A DNA stretch of 35,301 nt from Ruminococcus sp. (GCF_024684275.1 NZ_JAIKXF010000109.1:1-35301); one strand, 5' to 3'; positions 1-9,262 are shown, counted from the stretch's first letter. The notes: generated by a model not told the origin, from the sequence alone. Made by a program: numbers and translations.

Positions 1-1903
1 CTATAAGCTTCCCGAGGGCTCGGGATATATCCTCTATGTTGAGACGGAAGAGGGAACAAGTGATTTCAGCATTGACGAGGCTATCGTTGCCAAGGCTGGC
101 GTAAAGATCGACGGTCCTGTTGTTACTACAACTACTACAACTGTACCTGTCACGACTGCGCCTCCTGTAGTACAGGACTCTAAGGCTGCATATGAAGCTA
201 AGGTTTCCAAGTGGGGCGACGCTAACAACGACAATGAAACAGATATGAGCGATGTAGTTCTTATCATGCAGTCTCTTGCAAACCCAAATAAATATGCACT
301 TAAAGAGCCGGGGCTCTATAATGCAGACGTTTTCGAGACAGGAAGCGGTATCACATCTAACGATGCGCTTTCGATACAGAAGTTCCTCTTGAACACAATT
401 TCAGCCCTTCCTGAGAGCTGGTCAGACAGTCTCACTGTTACACAGCCCACAACACAGGCTACAACAACTACAACGACGATACCTGTCCAGCAGATAGATT
501 TTTCAGCAATGGCTCAGAAATTCGGCAGTGTGAACCCTGCTAAATCATACAAAAACGATAACGAACACAATCCGCTGATCTCTCAGTATTTCGGCGCTGA
601 TCCCGGTGTTATGGAGTATAACGGCAGAGTTTATATCTACATGACAGACGATCATCTGCTCTATAACAACGGTCAGGTAACAAAAGAGACCTACAGCACT
701 ATCAACTGTCTGCGCTGCATTTCATCAGATGACCTCGTAAACTGGACAGACCACGGCCTTATCAATGTTGCAGGTCAGAACGGTATTGCAAAATGGGCAG
801 GAAACTCATGGGCGCCAACTGCCTGCCACAAGAAGATCAACGGCAAGGAGAAGTTCTTCCTCTACTTTGCAAACAATGCAAACGGCATCGGCGTACTGAC
901 TTCCGACAGTCCCATCGGTCCGTGGTCCGATCCTAACGGCCGTGCAATGATAGACCGCAAGACCAACGGCGTCACAAATGTTCCGTGGGTATTCGATCCT
1001 GCGGTACTCGTTGATGATGACGGCAAGGGCTATCTCTACTTCGGCGGCGGTACAGACAATCTGCCGAAGGATCATCCGAAATCTGCCCGCTGCGTCGCTC
1101 TAAGCGATAATATGACATCTATCGTCGGCACACCTGTTACCATTGACGCACCGTATATGTTCGAGGACAGCGGGATCCATAAGTACAACGGCAAGTATTA
1201 CTACAGCTACTGCACCAACTGGAGCACAGGCGGCAACCAGTACGGTCTTTCAACCGCTGCTATCGACTATATGGTTAGCGACAGCCCTCTCGGACCATTC
1301 ACCTATAAGGGCGAGGTGTTCAAGAATATCGGCAACTTCTTCGGAACAACAGGAAATAATCACCACACTATCATGGAGTTCAAGGGACAGTGGTATCTGT
1401 TCTACCATGCACAGTATCTGCAGGACGTTATGAATCTGAAGGATATGGGCTACAGAAGCTCACATATCGACAAGATCACCATGAATTCCGACGGAACGAT
1501 GCAGCAGGTCAAGGGTACAAAGACAGGTGTTTCACAGATCAAGGCATTTGATCCGTATACAACTTCACGTGCTGCTACATTCTCTCATCAGGGCGGTATC
1601 ACTATAAGCGGAAGCGGTAATTCTACCGTAAGCGCAGAAAAAGGCAGCTGGTATCGCGTATCTAAGGCAGACTGCGGAGACGGTGCTGCAAGTCTGACGA
1701 TAAAGGCTTCTTCCAAAAACGGCTGTATCGTAAAGGTATGCAAGGGCAGCGCTTCCGGTACTGCTGTTTCGTATGCAGAGATACCCGCAGGAAGCTCTAT
1801 GCAGGAAATTACTGTTCCTGTTCAGGGACTCAGCGGCGAGCAGGACCTCTGCTTCGTATTCAACAATTCAGCTTCCGTTGACAGCTGGAAGCTCAACAAA
1901 TAA
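1..1903 (+). CDS. Dockerin-bearing GH43 arabinofuranosidase/xylosidase, 5' end outside window
   Basis: The reading frame is open from base 2 with no stop, so the N-terminus lies upstream. The first ~39 residues (SGYILYVETEEG, FSIDEAIV) match the end of the CBM22 module seen in the xylanase at the right edge. A Thr linker follows, then a dockerin (nt 212-415; first calcium loop DANNDNETDMSD; second loop carries one extra residue, as remembered for R. flavefaciens dockerins), a second Thr linker, a GH43 five-blade catalytic domain and a CBM6-like C-terminal domain. Probable GH43 catalytic residues are the Asp codon at 599 (base), Asp at 995 (pKa modulator) and Glu at 1163 (acid). The enzyme is expected to remove arabinose or xylose from arabinoxylan while docked on the cellulosome. 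An upstream GH10 or other catalytic domain is plausible but not visible. The stop is TAA, followed by a terminator hairpin. Confidence 0.88.
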   Translation, partial: YKLPEGSGYILYVETEEGTSDFSIDEAIVAKAGVKIDGPVVTTTTTTVPVTTAPPVVQDSKAAYEAKVSKWGDANNDNETDMSDVVLIMQSLANPNKYALKEPGLYNADVFETGSGITSNDALSIQKFLLNTISALPESWSDSLTVTQPTTQATTTTTTIPVQQIDFSAMAQKFGSVNPAKSYKNDNEHNPLISQYFGADPGVMEYNGRVYIYMTDDHLLYNNGQVTKETYSTINCLRCISSDDLVNWTDHGLINVAGQNGIAKWAGNSWAPTACHKKINGKEKFFLYFANNANGIGVLTSDSPIGPWSDPNGRAMIDRKTNGVTNVPWVFDPAVLVDDDGKGYLYFGGGTDNLPKDHPKSARCVALSDNMTSIVGTPVTIDAPYMFEDSGIHKYNGKYYYSYCTNWSTGGNQYGLSTAAIDYMVSDSPLGPFTYKGEVFKNIGNFFGTTGNNHHTIMEFKGQWYLFYHAQYLQDVMNLKDMGYRSSHIDKITMNSDGTMQQVKGTKTGVSQIKAFDPYTTSRAATFSHQGGITISGSGNSTVSAEKGSWYRVSKADCGDGAASLTIKASSKNGCIVKVCKGSASGTAVSYAEIPAGSSMQEITVPVQGLSGEQDLCFVFNNSASVDSWKLNK

Positions 1904-1947
1904 TGACACTGCGGCTCAGCCGTAAGGTTATTCAGTAAAACAAAGCT

Positions 1948-1980
1948 ATAATGGCGGTGTGTAATGCACCGCCATTATTT
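1948..1980 (+). terminator. Rho-independent terminator after GH43 gene
   Basis: Stem ATGGCGGTG (1951-1959) pairs perfectly with CACCGCCAT (1967-1975), is extended by A-T pairs, and is followed by a T-rich tail. Confidence 0.8.
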
Positions 1981-2006
1981 TGATATAAGGTTTTCGGACG
2001 CAAAAG

Positions 2007-2077
2007 CAGTGACAAATGTCACTGAAAAAGTGACAAATGACATCTTGTGAATGCTCTGCATATATGATATTATCATA
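2007..2077 (+). promoter_or_regulatory. Promoter with two operator-like palindromes
   Basis: A perfect 8-2-8 inverted repeat (CAGTGACA-AA-TGTCACTG, 2007-2024) is followed 21 bp downstream by a further AGTGACA half-site (2029-2035). A promoter follows: TTGTGA (2045-2050), 17-nt spacer, TATTAT (2068-2073). A second perfect palindrome, TATGATA-T-TATCATA (2063-2077), sits over the -10 element, where a repressor would block RNA polymerase. It resembles Fur-family boxes but does not match the 7-1-7 consensus. The regulator is unknown. Confidence 0.6.
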
Positions 2078-2123
2078 TCAACATCAGATCTGAGTATTAT
2101 ACGACTAAAAAGAGGTGTTGGTA

Positions 2124-2348
2124 ATGGAAGCATTGATCGTTTTATTGGGATTTATGGTGTTTACGGTAATATTGTGGATAATAATTGCAGAAACGGACAG
2201 AAAAAGCAAAACAAAAAATCTGATCTTTATGATAATAGCAGCAGTGCTCCTATTAGTCGTTGTTTTTGCCATGAGTGAGGTGTTTGCATTTCTGGCTTTT
2301 CTTGAATCATGTAATAACTGTGTAACAGAGGTCGGCAGAATAGGATAA
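2124..2348 (+). CDS. Small two-helix membrane protein with GRIG tail (first of pair)
   Basis: This is a 74-residue protein. The ATG at 2124 is preferred over an upstream in-frame GTG because AGAGG (2111-2115) lies eight bases before it. There are two hydrophobic segments, about residues 2-22 and 33-60, separated by a charged turn (ETDRKSKTK). The tail reads ESCNNCVTEVGRIG. The next gene encodes a protein of the same layout and the same last five residues (VGRIG), so the two look like a diverged tandem duplication. The family is not recognised. Possible roles include a regulated membrane peptide or an export-related accessory protein, but nothing in the sequence decides this. Confidence 0.6.
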   Translation: MEALIVLLGFMVFTVILWIIIAETDRKSKTKNLIFMIIAAVLLLVVVFAMSEVFAFLAFLESCNNCVTEVGRIG

Positions 2349-2367
2349 GGTGAAAGGAGCAGATAAT

Positions 2368-2610
2368 ATGCTGTTTATTGTAATAACCATCGTGATAATC
2401 GGGATATGGGTGAGCCTTGCATTTATTGATACCTCATCAACTGCCGCAGAAGATAAGGAAAAATTCAAAAAAGCAGCTAAAATAGTGCTCATCATACTTG
2501 CAGTGCTGATAGCAGGGATATTGCTCATCCTGAATTCCTTAGCCAATGCGGCGGCAGATATGTTTTCTTCCTGCTGTGAGACTGCGGAGGGAGTGGGAAG
2601 AATTGGCTGA
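2368..2610 (+). CDS. Small two-helix membrane protein with GRIG tail (second of pair)
   Basis: This is an 80-residue protein starting at ATG 2368, with AAAGGAG at 2353-2359. An earlier in-frame GTG lacks a ribosome site. Hydrophobic segments span about residues 1-20 and 38-58, with a charged linker (EDKEKFKK) between them. The C-terminus SSCCETAEGVGRIG parallels the upstream protein's Cys pair plus VGRIG ending. The 19-nt gap to the previous stop indicates one operon under the promoter at 2045-2073. Function unknown. The conserved Cys residues and identical tail suggest selection on the C-terminus. Confidence 0.6.
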   Translation: MLFIVITIVIIGIWVSLAFIDTSSTAAEDKEKFKKAAKIVLIILAVLIAGILLILNSLANAAADMFSSCCETAEGVGRIG

Positions 2611-2647
2611 CCAAAACAGCCGGTATTTTCCGCAAATGCGTAAAAAT

Positions 2648-2710
2648 AGCCCAACCTGAGAGGGCTGAACAGTCTTTTTTGTGTAAATAGCGGACTTTGT
2701 CCGCTATTTA
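2648..2710 (+). terminator. Terminator hairpins before secA
   Basis: The first hairpin AGCCC (2648-2652)/GGGCT (2662-2666) is followed by a T6 run at 2674-2680. A second, perfect 11-bp hairpin is AAATAGCGGAC (2685-2695)/GTCCGCTATTT (2699-2709). Together they insulate the small-protein operon from the secA promoter. Confidence 0.65.
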
Positions 2711-2721
2711 TATTATGGGTA

Positions 2722-2750
2722 TTGACAAACAATGTCGTTTGATGTAAAAT
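2722..2750 (+). promoter_or_regulatory. secA promoter
   Basis: TTGACA (2722-2727), 17-nt spacer, TAAAAT (2745-2750): a near-consensus housekeeping sigma factor promoter about 65 nt before the secA start. Confidence 0.8.
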
Positions 2751-2814
2751 ATATTATGTCTATTTATATGATTTATCAGACTTACACTATAATAAGTAAA
2801 GGCGGAAAGCAAAA

Positions 2815-5577
2815 ATGGGTTTATTCAAAAACATTTTTGGTTCAAACGCTTACTCAAACCGTGAGCTCAAGCGTATCGAACCTATTAAAAATAAAGTCCT
2901 CGATCTTGACGAGGAGTATCAGGCACTCTCCGACGCAGAGCTCAAGGGCAAGACCGCTGAATTCAAGGAAAGACTGGAGGACGGCGAGACTCTCGATGAT
3001 ATCCTCCCCGAGGCTCTTGCTACCGTAAGAGAAGCTGCTTGGCGTGTACTTGAGAAAAAGCCTTATCCCGTACAGATAATCGGTGCTATCGTTCTTCATC
3101 AGGGACGTATCGCCGAGATGAAGACAGGTGAAGGTAAAACTCTCGTTGCCTGCGTAGCTTCTTACCTTAACGCTCTTTCGGGACTTGGCGTTCACGTCGT
3201 TACTGTAAACGACTACCTCGCTAAGACACAGGCAGAGGAAATGGGCAAGGTGCTCCGCTGGCTGGGACTTACAGTCGGCTGTATCCTCCACGGACTCAAC
3301 AATGACCAGCGCCGTGCAGCATATAACTGCGATGTAACCTACGCTACAAATAACGAGCTGGGCTTTGATTACCTCCGTGACAACATGGTAACACACAAGG
3401 AAGAGCGCGTTCAGCGAGCTCCTAACTTCGCTATCGTGGACGAGGTAGACTCTATCCTCATCGACGAGGCTCGTACTCCGCTTATCATTTCGGGACGCGG
3501 AGATAAGTCAACAGACCTCTATGCTATTGTTGACCGCTTTGCAAAGACTCTTACAGCTACTACCGTAGTTGAAATGGACGACAAGGTGGATCAGGACGCT
3601 ATCAACGATACCGCTGACTATATCATCGACGAAAAAGCCAAGACCGCTACTATCACACAGCGCGGCGTTAAGAAGGCTGAGCAGGCGTTCAGAGTAGAGA
3701 ACCTTATGGATTCAGAGAATATGACGCTCCTCCACCACATCAATCAGGCTATCAAGGCTAACGGCGTTATGAAGAACGATATCGACTACGTTGTCAAGGA
3801 CGGCGAGATCATTATCGTTGACGAGTTCACAGGCCGTCTTATGATGGGACGTCGTTTCAACGACGGTCTCCACCAGGCTATCGAGGCTAAGGAAGGCGTT
3901 AAGATAAAGAGCGAGTCAAAGACTCTGGCTACTATCACCTTCCAGAACTTCTTCCGTCTTTACACAAAGCTCTCAGGTATGACAGGTACTGCCATGACCG
4001 AAGAGGACGAGTTCAAGGAGATATACAAGCTCGACGTTATCGCTATACCGACTAACAAGCCTGTTATCCGTATCGACCATAACGATCAGGTATATACAAC
4101 AGAAAAGGGCAAGTATGCCGCTATCATCGAGAAGATAAAGGAGTGTCACGACAAGGGACAGCCTATCCTCGTTGGTACTGTTTCTATCGAAAAGTCCGAG
4201 CTCCTCTCCGCTATGCTCAAGAGAAAGGGCATCAAGCACGAGGTACTCAACGCCAAGCAGCACGCTAAGGAAGCTGAGATAGTTGCTCAGGCAGGTAAGT
4301 ACGGCGCTGTTACTATCGCAACCAACATGGCAGGACGTGGTACCGATATCATGCTGGGCGGTAACGCTGAGTTCCTTGCAAGAGCAGAGCTGAGAAAGCG
4401 CGAGATACCTGAGGAGATAATCACCGAGGCTATCGGCTTCGCTGATACAGACGTACAGGAAGTTATCGAAGCAAGAAAGCTCTACCGTGAGCTTTATGAT
4501 AAATTCAACGCAGAGGTAAAGGAAAAGGCTGTTGCAGTCAAGGAAGCAGGCGGACTTTATATCCTCGGTACAGAGCGCCACGAGTCACGCCGTATCGACA
4601 ACCAGCTCCGCGGACGTTCAGGACGTCAGGGTGACGAGGGCGAAAGCTGCTTCTTCCTCTCGATCGAGGATAACCTCATGCGTATCTTCGCAGGCGACCG
4701 CCTCGAAAACCTTATGAAGACTCTCAACGTTGACGAGAATACTCCTATCGAGAGCAAGATGCTCACAAAGATAATCGAGTCCTCACAGAAGAAGGTCGAG
4801 GGACAGAACTTCAGCATAAGAAAGAACGTCCTCAACTACGACGACGTTATGAATACACAGCGTGAGATAATCTACAAGCAGAGAGCTCAGGTCCTCGACG
4901 GCGAGGATCTCCACGAGAGCATTCTCAAGATGATGGAGGATCTTATCAGCTCTACTGTTGATACCTACCTCGTTGACGACGAGGTCAAGGACGACTGGAA
5001 CATTGTCGGACTCAAAGAGCACTTCCTCGGCTGGCTCATCGGTCCTGAGGACCTCACATTCACTGATGAGGAGCTTCAGGAGGTATCCAAGGAGGATATC
5101 GTAAACGCTCTCAGCACCAAGGCAGGCGAGATATATCAGGCTAAGGAAGAGGAATACGGCTCAGAGATCATGCGTGAGCTCGAAAGAGTTATCCTCCTCA
5201 AGGTCGTTGATACAAAGTGGATGGCTCACATCGACGACATGGAAGAGCTCAAGAAGGGTATCGGACTCCGTTCATACGGTCAGAAGAACCCTGTTATCGA
5301 GTACCGTTACGAGGGCTTTGAGATGTTCGACGCTATGGTCGAGGCTATCCGTGAGGATACTATCCGTATGCTCCTTACTGTCAAGCTCCAGAGAAACGAA
5401 GCTCCCGAGCGTGAGCAGGTGGCTAAGCCTGACGCTCCTAACGCAGGAGCAGGCGACGGCAGCTTCTCCGACGAGCCTGTACGCGCAAAGAAGATCGGCG
5501 ATAATGATCCATGCCCATGCGGAAGCGGCAAGAAGTATAAAAAATGCTGCAAGGCTAAGGATATGGAAAGCAAGTGA
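2815..5577 (+). CDS. secA: Preprotein translocase ATPase SecA
   Basis: SecA is the ATP-driven motor that pushes unfolded precursors through the SecYEG channel. The 920-residue protein has the expected parts: Walker A GEGKT (residues 105-109), Walker [14 protein letters not shown] (208-220), the second helicase half with [14 protein letters not shown], the arginine-finger region [19 protein letters not shown], and a C-terminal zinc site (C900, C902, C911, C912) of the SEC-C type that in relatives contacts SecB or ribosomes. Length is normal for Firmicutes. It stands alone between its own promoter and terminator. It would export the large cellulosomal proteins encoded nearby. Confidence 0.98.
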   Translation: MGLFKNIFGSNAYSNRELKRIEPIKNKVLDLDEEYQALSDAELKGKTAEFKERLEDGETLDDILPEALATVREAAWRVLEKKPYPVQIIGAIVLHQGRIAEMKTGEGKTLVACVASYLNALSGLGVHVVTVNDYLAKTQAEEMGKVLRWLGLTVGCILHGLNNDQRRAAYNCDVTYATNNELGFDYLRDNMVTHKEERVQRAPNFAIVDEVDSILIDEARTPLIISGRGDKSTDLYAIVDRFAKTLTATTVVEMDDKVDQDAINDTADYIIDEKAKTATITQRGVKKAEQAFRVENLMDSENMTLLHHINQAIKANGVMKNDIDYVVKDGEIIIVDEFTGRLMMGRRFNDGLHQAIEAKEGVKIKSESKTLATITFQNFFRLYTKLSGMTGTAMTEEDEFKEIYKLDVIAIPTNKPVIRIDHNDQVYTTEKGKYAAIIEKIKECHDKGQPILVGTVSIEKSELLSAMLKRKGIKHEVLNAKQHAKEAEIVAQAGKYGAVTIATNMAGRGTDIMLGGNAEFLARAELRKREIPEEIITEAIGFADTDVQEVIEARKLYRELYDKFNAEVKEKAVAVKEAGGLYILGTERHESRRIDNQLRGRSGRQGDEGESCFFLSIEDNLMRIFAGDRLENLMKTLNVDENTPIESKMLTKIIESSQKKVEGQNFSIRKNVLNYDDVMNTQREIIYKQRAQVLDGEDLHESILKMMEDLISSTVDTYLVDDEVKDDWNIVGLKEHFLGWLIGPEDLTFTDEELQEVSKEDIVNALSTKAGEIYQAKEEEYGSEIMRELERVILLKVVDTKWMAHIDDMEELKKGIGLRSYGQKNPVIEYRYEGFEMFDAMVEAIREDTIRMLLTVKLQRNEAPEREQVAKPDAPNAGAGDGSFSDEPVRAKKIGDNDPCPCGSGKKYKKCCKAKDMESK

Positions 5578-5585
5578 TACCATTA

Positions 5586-5633
5586 CCGAGAGGGGGCGGC
5601 TATCGCCCCTTTCGGCATGAAAGGCTTTTTTTA
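5586..5633 (+). terminator. Terminator after secA
   Basis: GGGGCG/CGCCCC stem extended by CCGA/TCGG, followed closely by a T7 run at 5626-5632. Confidence 0.7.
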
Positions 5634-5665
5634 AAGAGAAAGAAAGGTTTTATGAGGTGACATTA

Positions 5666-6655
5666 ATGAAAAAGTATATTCTTCCCGTTGTTCTTCTCAC
5701 GCTGTTGGCGGGCTGCGGCAAGGTCAAGGTCTCTGAGGTCGACAGCCATATCGAGATAGTTTCTGGAACGGCTTCCTCCACAATCAAGGAGGTCACAACA
5801 TCTGAGACTGAGACAACTACAGAGCGCGGCGATAAAAAGACCACCACTACTAAAAAAGCAGGTGAAAAGATATCGGGAACGACTACTACTGCTGCTAAGG
5901 CATCAGGGCGTGTAGTCACAAGAGCTTCGGGCGGAAACAGCGTAATACACGGAACCACAAGGATCGTTCCTACAGCTCCGAGATCTACTTCCAGAACCAC
6001 TACCTCTGCGACTTCGACTCAGCAGCCTTCTACACAGCCTGCTACATTCGATCCTAAGGACTATAGCTCACTGACATTCGATTTCAAGAGCGACAAGCCC
6101 GATAAGCTTGAGGTTATCCGTCCCTACAGCGACGGCAGGAGCCATTCCTGTCAGACTCTCATCATCGATACCTCTGAGATAAAGGAAAAACTTGAAAAGA
6201 ATTCAAACAAGACTATCAATGATTTCATTGAAAAGATAGATCTTGACGGCGACGGCTATCCCGACCTCTTTGTAAAGGAAAAGGAAGACGAGCTGAATAC
6301 ATCAGGCAAGTACTTCAGATATGATCCCGATAAGGGCAAGTATGACGATTGGGATGAACTCAATGCTCTTAAATATGAAATAAAGAAGGATTCGGCTTCT
6401 AACCGCCTTATCGTTCTCGACAAGAAAGAGGACAAGATAGAGTATGAGAAGAAGTCATATGAGTGGAACTCACAGAACGCGCTTGTGCTCAGAGAATATA
6501 TCCACCAGTATACCGCAAGTAACGGGGATATCCTCATCGACTACATCAACTATGATGCAAGCGGTGCTGAGGTATCAAGAGAAACTCGTGACAGCGAGGG
6601 TAATCTCATAGGCGAAAATACTCAGCCTACATCAGAAGAGCAAAATGAAGAATAA
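5666..6655 (+). CDS. Thr/Ser-rich lipoprotein with EF-hand-like motif
   Basis: This is a 329-residue lipoprotein. The ATG at 5666 is chosen because GAGGTG lies at 5654-5659; an in-frame GTG at 5657 falls inside that site. The signal peptide ends in a lipobox (L14-A15-G16-C17), so Cys17 should be lipidated and the protein anchored outside the membrane. Residues ~30-130 form a low-complexity Thr/Ser linker resembling the linkers of the neighbouring cellulosomal enzymes. The C-terminal half contains a repeat-like acidic motif, DLDGDGYPDLFVKEKED, of the kind that binds calcium in EF-hand or FG-GAP proteins. No enzymatic family is recognised. It may be a cell-surface or wall-spanning protein. It has its own terminator. 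Confidence 0.8.
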   Translation: MKKYILPVVLLTLLAGCGKVKVSEVDSHIEIVSGTASSTIKEVTTSETETTTERGDKKTTTTKKAGEKISGTTTTAAKASGRVVTRASGGNSVIHGTTRIVPTAPRSTSRTTTSATSTQQPSTQPATFDPKDYSSLTFDFKSDKPDKLEVIRPYSDGRSHSCQTLIIDTSEIKEKLEKNSNKTINDFIEKIDLDGDGYPDLFVKEKEDELNTSGKYFRYDPDKGKYDDWDELNALKYEIKKDSASNRLIVLDKKEDKIEYEKKSYEWNSQNALVLREYIHQYTASNGDILIDYINYDASGAEVSRETRDSEGNLIGENTQPTSEEQNEE

Positions 6656-6690
6656 TTATCTGCACTTCGGCTTTGCTGAATAACAGAAGC

Positions 6691-6725
6691 GGGCTGCGCC
6701 GGTATGGTGCAGCCCTTTATTTGAC
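6691..6725 (+). terminator. Terminator after lipoprotein gene
   Basis: GGGCTGCGCC (6691-6700)/GGTGCAGCCC (6705-6714), ten pairs with one G-T, followed by a T-rich tail. Confidence 0.75.
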
Positions 6726-6742
6726 AATAAGGAGATATTGTT

Positions 6743-7510
6743 ATGAGCAGATACAGTGCGTTTGCGCGGTACTATGACGAGCTTACAGCGAATATTGACT
6801 ATAAAAAGCGCGGAGAATACTTCCACAGCATTATCAAGCGCTTCAAGACTACAAGGGATAATATTCTCCTTGACCTTGCCTGCGGTACAGGCAGTATCTC
6901 AGAGGTTATGGCAGGGCTTGGCTATGATGTCATAGGCGTGGATTACTCAGAGGAAATGCTGAGTATCGCTATGAACAAGAAATTTGAAAGCGGACTTGAT
7001 ATACAGTATATCTGCCAGGATATGCGTGAGCTGGATATGTACGGCACCGTAGATGTGACTGTATGCGCTCTTGACAGTATCAATCACCTTGCAGGTCTTG
7101 ACGACGTAAAAAAGGTGTTTGAGAGCGTGGCAATGTTCTCAGAGAAGGACGGGCTTTTTATTTTTGATGTGAACACTCCCTACAAGCACCGCGAAGTACT
7201 GGCAAACAATACCTTTACCTATGAGACAGAAAACGTCTACTGCGTATGGGAGAACACTCTTGACGAGGATACTCTTGAAGTCAGCATGGATCTGGAATTT
7301 TTCGAGCTTGAAGATAACGGGCTGTACTCACGAAGCTCAGATACCCTTTCAGAGAGGGCATTCAGCGAGGCTGATATTGAGAGGCTTCTTGACGAGTGCG
7401 GTTTTGAGGTGCTGGGTAAGTACGGCGACGATACATTTGAGCTGCCGAAAGCTGATTCACAGCGTATAGTCTACGCCGCAAGGTGTATCAGAAACGGACA
7501 GAAAAACTGA
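6743..7510 (+). CDS. Class I SAM-dependent methyltransferase
   Basis: A 255-residue Rossmann-fold methyltransferase with the SAM-binding motif LLDLACGTG (residues 42-50), an acidic second strand (VIGVDYSEEML) and a CQDMREL loop. The N-terminal SRYSAFARYYDELTANIDY is typical of the small-molecule or tRNA-type methyltransferases of Firmicutes that begin with a Y-x-x-FA-x-YYD segment. The substrate cannot be assigned from sequence. AAGGAG precedes the ATG. hslO starts 13 nt downstream with no terminator, so the genes are probably one transcript with hslO and the HAD phosphatase. Confidence 0.9.
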   Translation: MSRYSAFARYYDELTANIDYKKRGEYFHSIIKRFKTTRDNILLDLACGTGSISEVMAGLGYDVIGVDYSEEMLSIAMNKKFESGLDIQYICQDMRELDMYGTVDVTVCALDSINHLAGLDDVKKVFESVAMFSEKDGLFIFDVNTPYKHREVLANNTFTYETENVYCVWENTLDEDTLEVSMDLEFFELEDNGLYSRSSDTLSERAFSEADIERLLDECGFEVLGKYGDDTFELPKADSQRIVYAARCIRNGQKN

Positions 7511-7523
7511 AAGGATAAGGAAA

Positions 7524-8396
7524 ATGGGTAATTTATACAGGGCAATATCAGCAGACGGCTCAGCCTTTGCGGCTGTTCTTGATGCTAAGGATATAGTTTC
7601 AGAGATAGAGCGTATACACAAGACCTCTGCTGTCATCACAGCAGGACTTGGAAGACTTACAATAGCCGCTTCACTTATGGGCTATATGCTCAAGGGCGAG
7701 GAGGACAGCGTTACTCTCCGCGTGGACGGCGGCGGTCCCTCGGGACAGCTTGTGGCTGTTGCCGACAGTATGGGAAACGTAAAGAGCTGTGTGAACAATC
7801 CCGTTGTTGAGCTGCCGCTTAATGCGCAGGGCAAGCTTGACGTAGGCGGTGCAGTGGGCAGGGACGGTACGCTGTCCGTTGTCAAGGATATGGGGCTGAA
7901 AGAGCCCTATGTGGGCGTTATCCCCCTTGTTTCGGGCGAAATAGCAGAGGATATCGCAAGCTATTACGCCACAAGCGAGCAGATACCCACAGTTTGCAGT
8001 CTCGGAGTTCTTGTGAATCCTGACCTTACAGTAAAGGCAGCAGGCGGCTTTCTTGTACAGCTCCTGCCCTTTGCTGATGAAAAGTGCATAGACATTATCG
8101 AGAAAAATGTGGCTAAGATACGTCCGATATCAGCTATGCTTGACGAGGGCATAGCTCCCGAGGAGATAGCAAATATGCTCCTTGAGTGGGTAGAGCCGAA
8201 TGAGCTTGACACATCTCACCCTGTATACAAGTGCGACTGCAGCCGCGAGCGTACAGAGAGAGTACTCATAAGTATCGGTAAGGACGAGCTGAAGTCCATA
8301 GCGGACGAGGGTAAGGATACAGCGGTAAGCTGTCATTTTTGCGGTAAGGAGTACGTTTTTACTCCCGACGAGATAAGAAAGCTGATAGGTGAATGA
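7524..8396 (+). CDS. hslO: Redox-regulated chaperone Hsp33
   Basis: A 290-residue Hsp33. The holdase is activated by oxidation, when four zinc-bound cysteines form disulfides and the linker unfolds. The zinc site is complete at the C-terminus: C237-x-C239 and C270-x-x-C273. The N-terminal domain carries the family features VDGGGPSGQ and VGRDGTLSVVKD. Both length and architecture match bacterial HslO. It sits in the middle of a three-gene run; the next gene starts three nucleotides after its stop, which implies translational coupling. Confidence 0.97.
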   Translation: MGNLYRAISADGSAFAAVLDAKDIVSEIERIHKTSAVITAGLGRLTIAASLMGYMLKGEEDSVTLRVDGGGPSGQLVAVADSMGNVKSCVNNPVVELPLNAQGKLDVGGAVGRDGTLSVVKDMGLKEPYVGVIPLVSGEIAEDIASYYATSEQIPTVCSLGVLVNPDLTVKAAGGFLVQLLPFADEKCIDIIEKNVAKIRPISAMLDEGIAPEEIANMLLEWVEPNELDTSHPVYKCDCSRERTERVLISIGKDELKSIADEGKDTAVSCHFCGKEYVFTPDEIRKLIGE

Positions 8397-8399
8397 GCA

Positions 8400-9044
8400 A
8401 TGACAACAGCGATTTTTGACCTTGACGGAACTCTTGCCGACACTATCTGCGACCTCGGTGATGCAGTGAATTACGGACTGGAAAAGCTGGGCTGTCCCAC
8501 CCATGACTATGAGAGCTACAAGCAAATGGTGGGAAACGGCGCAAAAAAGCTGTGCGAAAGAGCGCTTCCCGATGACAAAAAGGACAATGCAGGGGAGCTT
8601 CACAGGCTTTTCAAGGAATATTATTCCAAGCATTATCTTGACAAGACAATGCTGTATAACGGCATCAAGGAGACTCTGGAGAAGCTTCAGAGCAGGGGAG
8701 TGGTCCTTGCAGTTGCCACAAATAAGCCCGAGGACGTCGCAAGGGAGATAGTAGGGAAGTTTCTTCCCGATATAGATTTTGTGAAGGTTCTCGGCGGCGT
8801 GGACTACAGACCGACAAAGCCTGACAGTGCTATACTTGTTGAGATATTCGCGGCTCTGCCCGATGTGGAGAACCGTGTATACATGATTGGTGACAGCAAT
8901 GTGGACGTTCAGACGGCGAAAAACGCTGGTATAGAAAGTATCGGCTGTGTATGGGGATTCCGCGGACGTGCCGAGCTGGAAGCCGAGGGTGCGGACTACA
9001 TTGCGGAAAATCCCGAGGACATTGTAAAAATCATATTAGCATAA
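8400..9044 (+). CDS. HAD-superfamily phosphatase, phosphoglycolate phosphatase-like
   Basis: A 214-residue HAD hydrolase. The nucleophile and acid are D7 and D9 in FDLDGT. Motif II is AVATNKPED, the motif III Lys lies in YRPTKPD, and motif IV is MIGDSNVDV. A helical C1 cap (about residues 15-80) places it with Gph/PGP-type phosphatases, which hydrolyse small phosphate esters such as 2-phosphoglycolate. The true substrate is uncertain because this subfamily is promiscuous. It starts three nucleotides after hslO and ends the operon. Confidence 0.9.
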   Translation: MTTAIFDLDGTLADTICDLGDAVNYGLEKLGCPTHDYESYKQMVGNGAKKLCERALPDDKKDNAGELHRLFKEYYSKHYLDKTMLYNGIKETLEKLQSRGVVLAVATNKPEDVAREIVGKFLPDIDFVKVLGGVDYRPTKPDSAILVEIFAALPDVENRVYMIGDSNVDVQTAKNAGIESIGCVWGFRGRAELEAEGADYIAENPEDIVKIILA

Positions 9045-9047
9045 TAA

Positions 9048-9128
9048 CGGGATTCCAAAGGGACTGTGTTCCTTTGGCAGAGTCCAGAGGCAGCGCCTCT
9101 GGTGGGGAGTGGGGCAAAGCCCCACAGT
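9048..9128. repeat. Intergenic three-hairpin element
   Basis: Three adjacent perfect stems occur in 71 nt: CCAAAGG/CCTTTGG (9055-9077), CCAGAGGC/GCCTCTGG (9084-9102) and GTGGGGC/GCCCCAC (9109-9125). This GGGATTCC...GCCCCAC layout resembles dispersed intergenic elements remembered from Ruminococcaceae genomes. There is only one copy in this window, so the repeat status is inferred. Confidence 0.5.
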
Positions 9129-9152
9129 TACAAAGCGCTTCGCAAGGGTGAA

Positions 9153-9185
9153 TTAAAAAAACAGTCCAGTGGACTGTTTTTTTAA
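9153..9185. terminator. Bidirectional terminator, perfect 16-1-16 palindrome
   Basis: ACAGTCCA-G-TGGACTGT is flanked by seven A on the left and seven T on the right, so it can terminate transcripts in both directions. It closes the hslO/HAD operon. Confidence 0.8.
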
Positions 9186-9186
9186 G

Positions 9187-9215
9187 AGGGACGCCTTGCA
9201 AGTGAAGGCGTCCCT
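9187..9215. other. Hairpin AGGGACGCCTT/AAGGCGTCCCT
   Basis: Perfect 11-bp stem with a 7-nt loop between two terminators. There is no T run next to it, so its role is unclear. Confidence 0.4.
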
Positions 9216-9227
9216 TAATGTGATATT

Positions 9228-9257
9228 AAAAAAAGCCGCTGCAATTGCAGCGGCTTT
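9228..9257 (-). terminator. Terminator of the dockerin-protein operon
   Basis: Perfect palindrome AAAGCCGCTGCAA/TTGCAGCGGCTTT (9232-9257). Read on the minus strand it is followed by a T7 run (9228-9234). It lies just past the dockerin gene's stop. Confidence 0.85.
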
Positions 9258-9262
9258 GCTGT

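Noticed and set aside
2063..2077. Classical Fur or PerR box
   Set aside because: The 7-1-7 symmetry is right but the bases do not match either consensus well; kept only as an unassigned operator.
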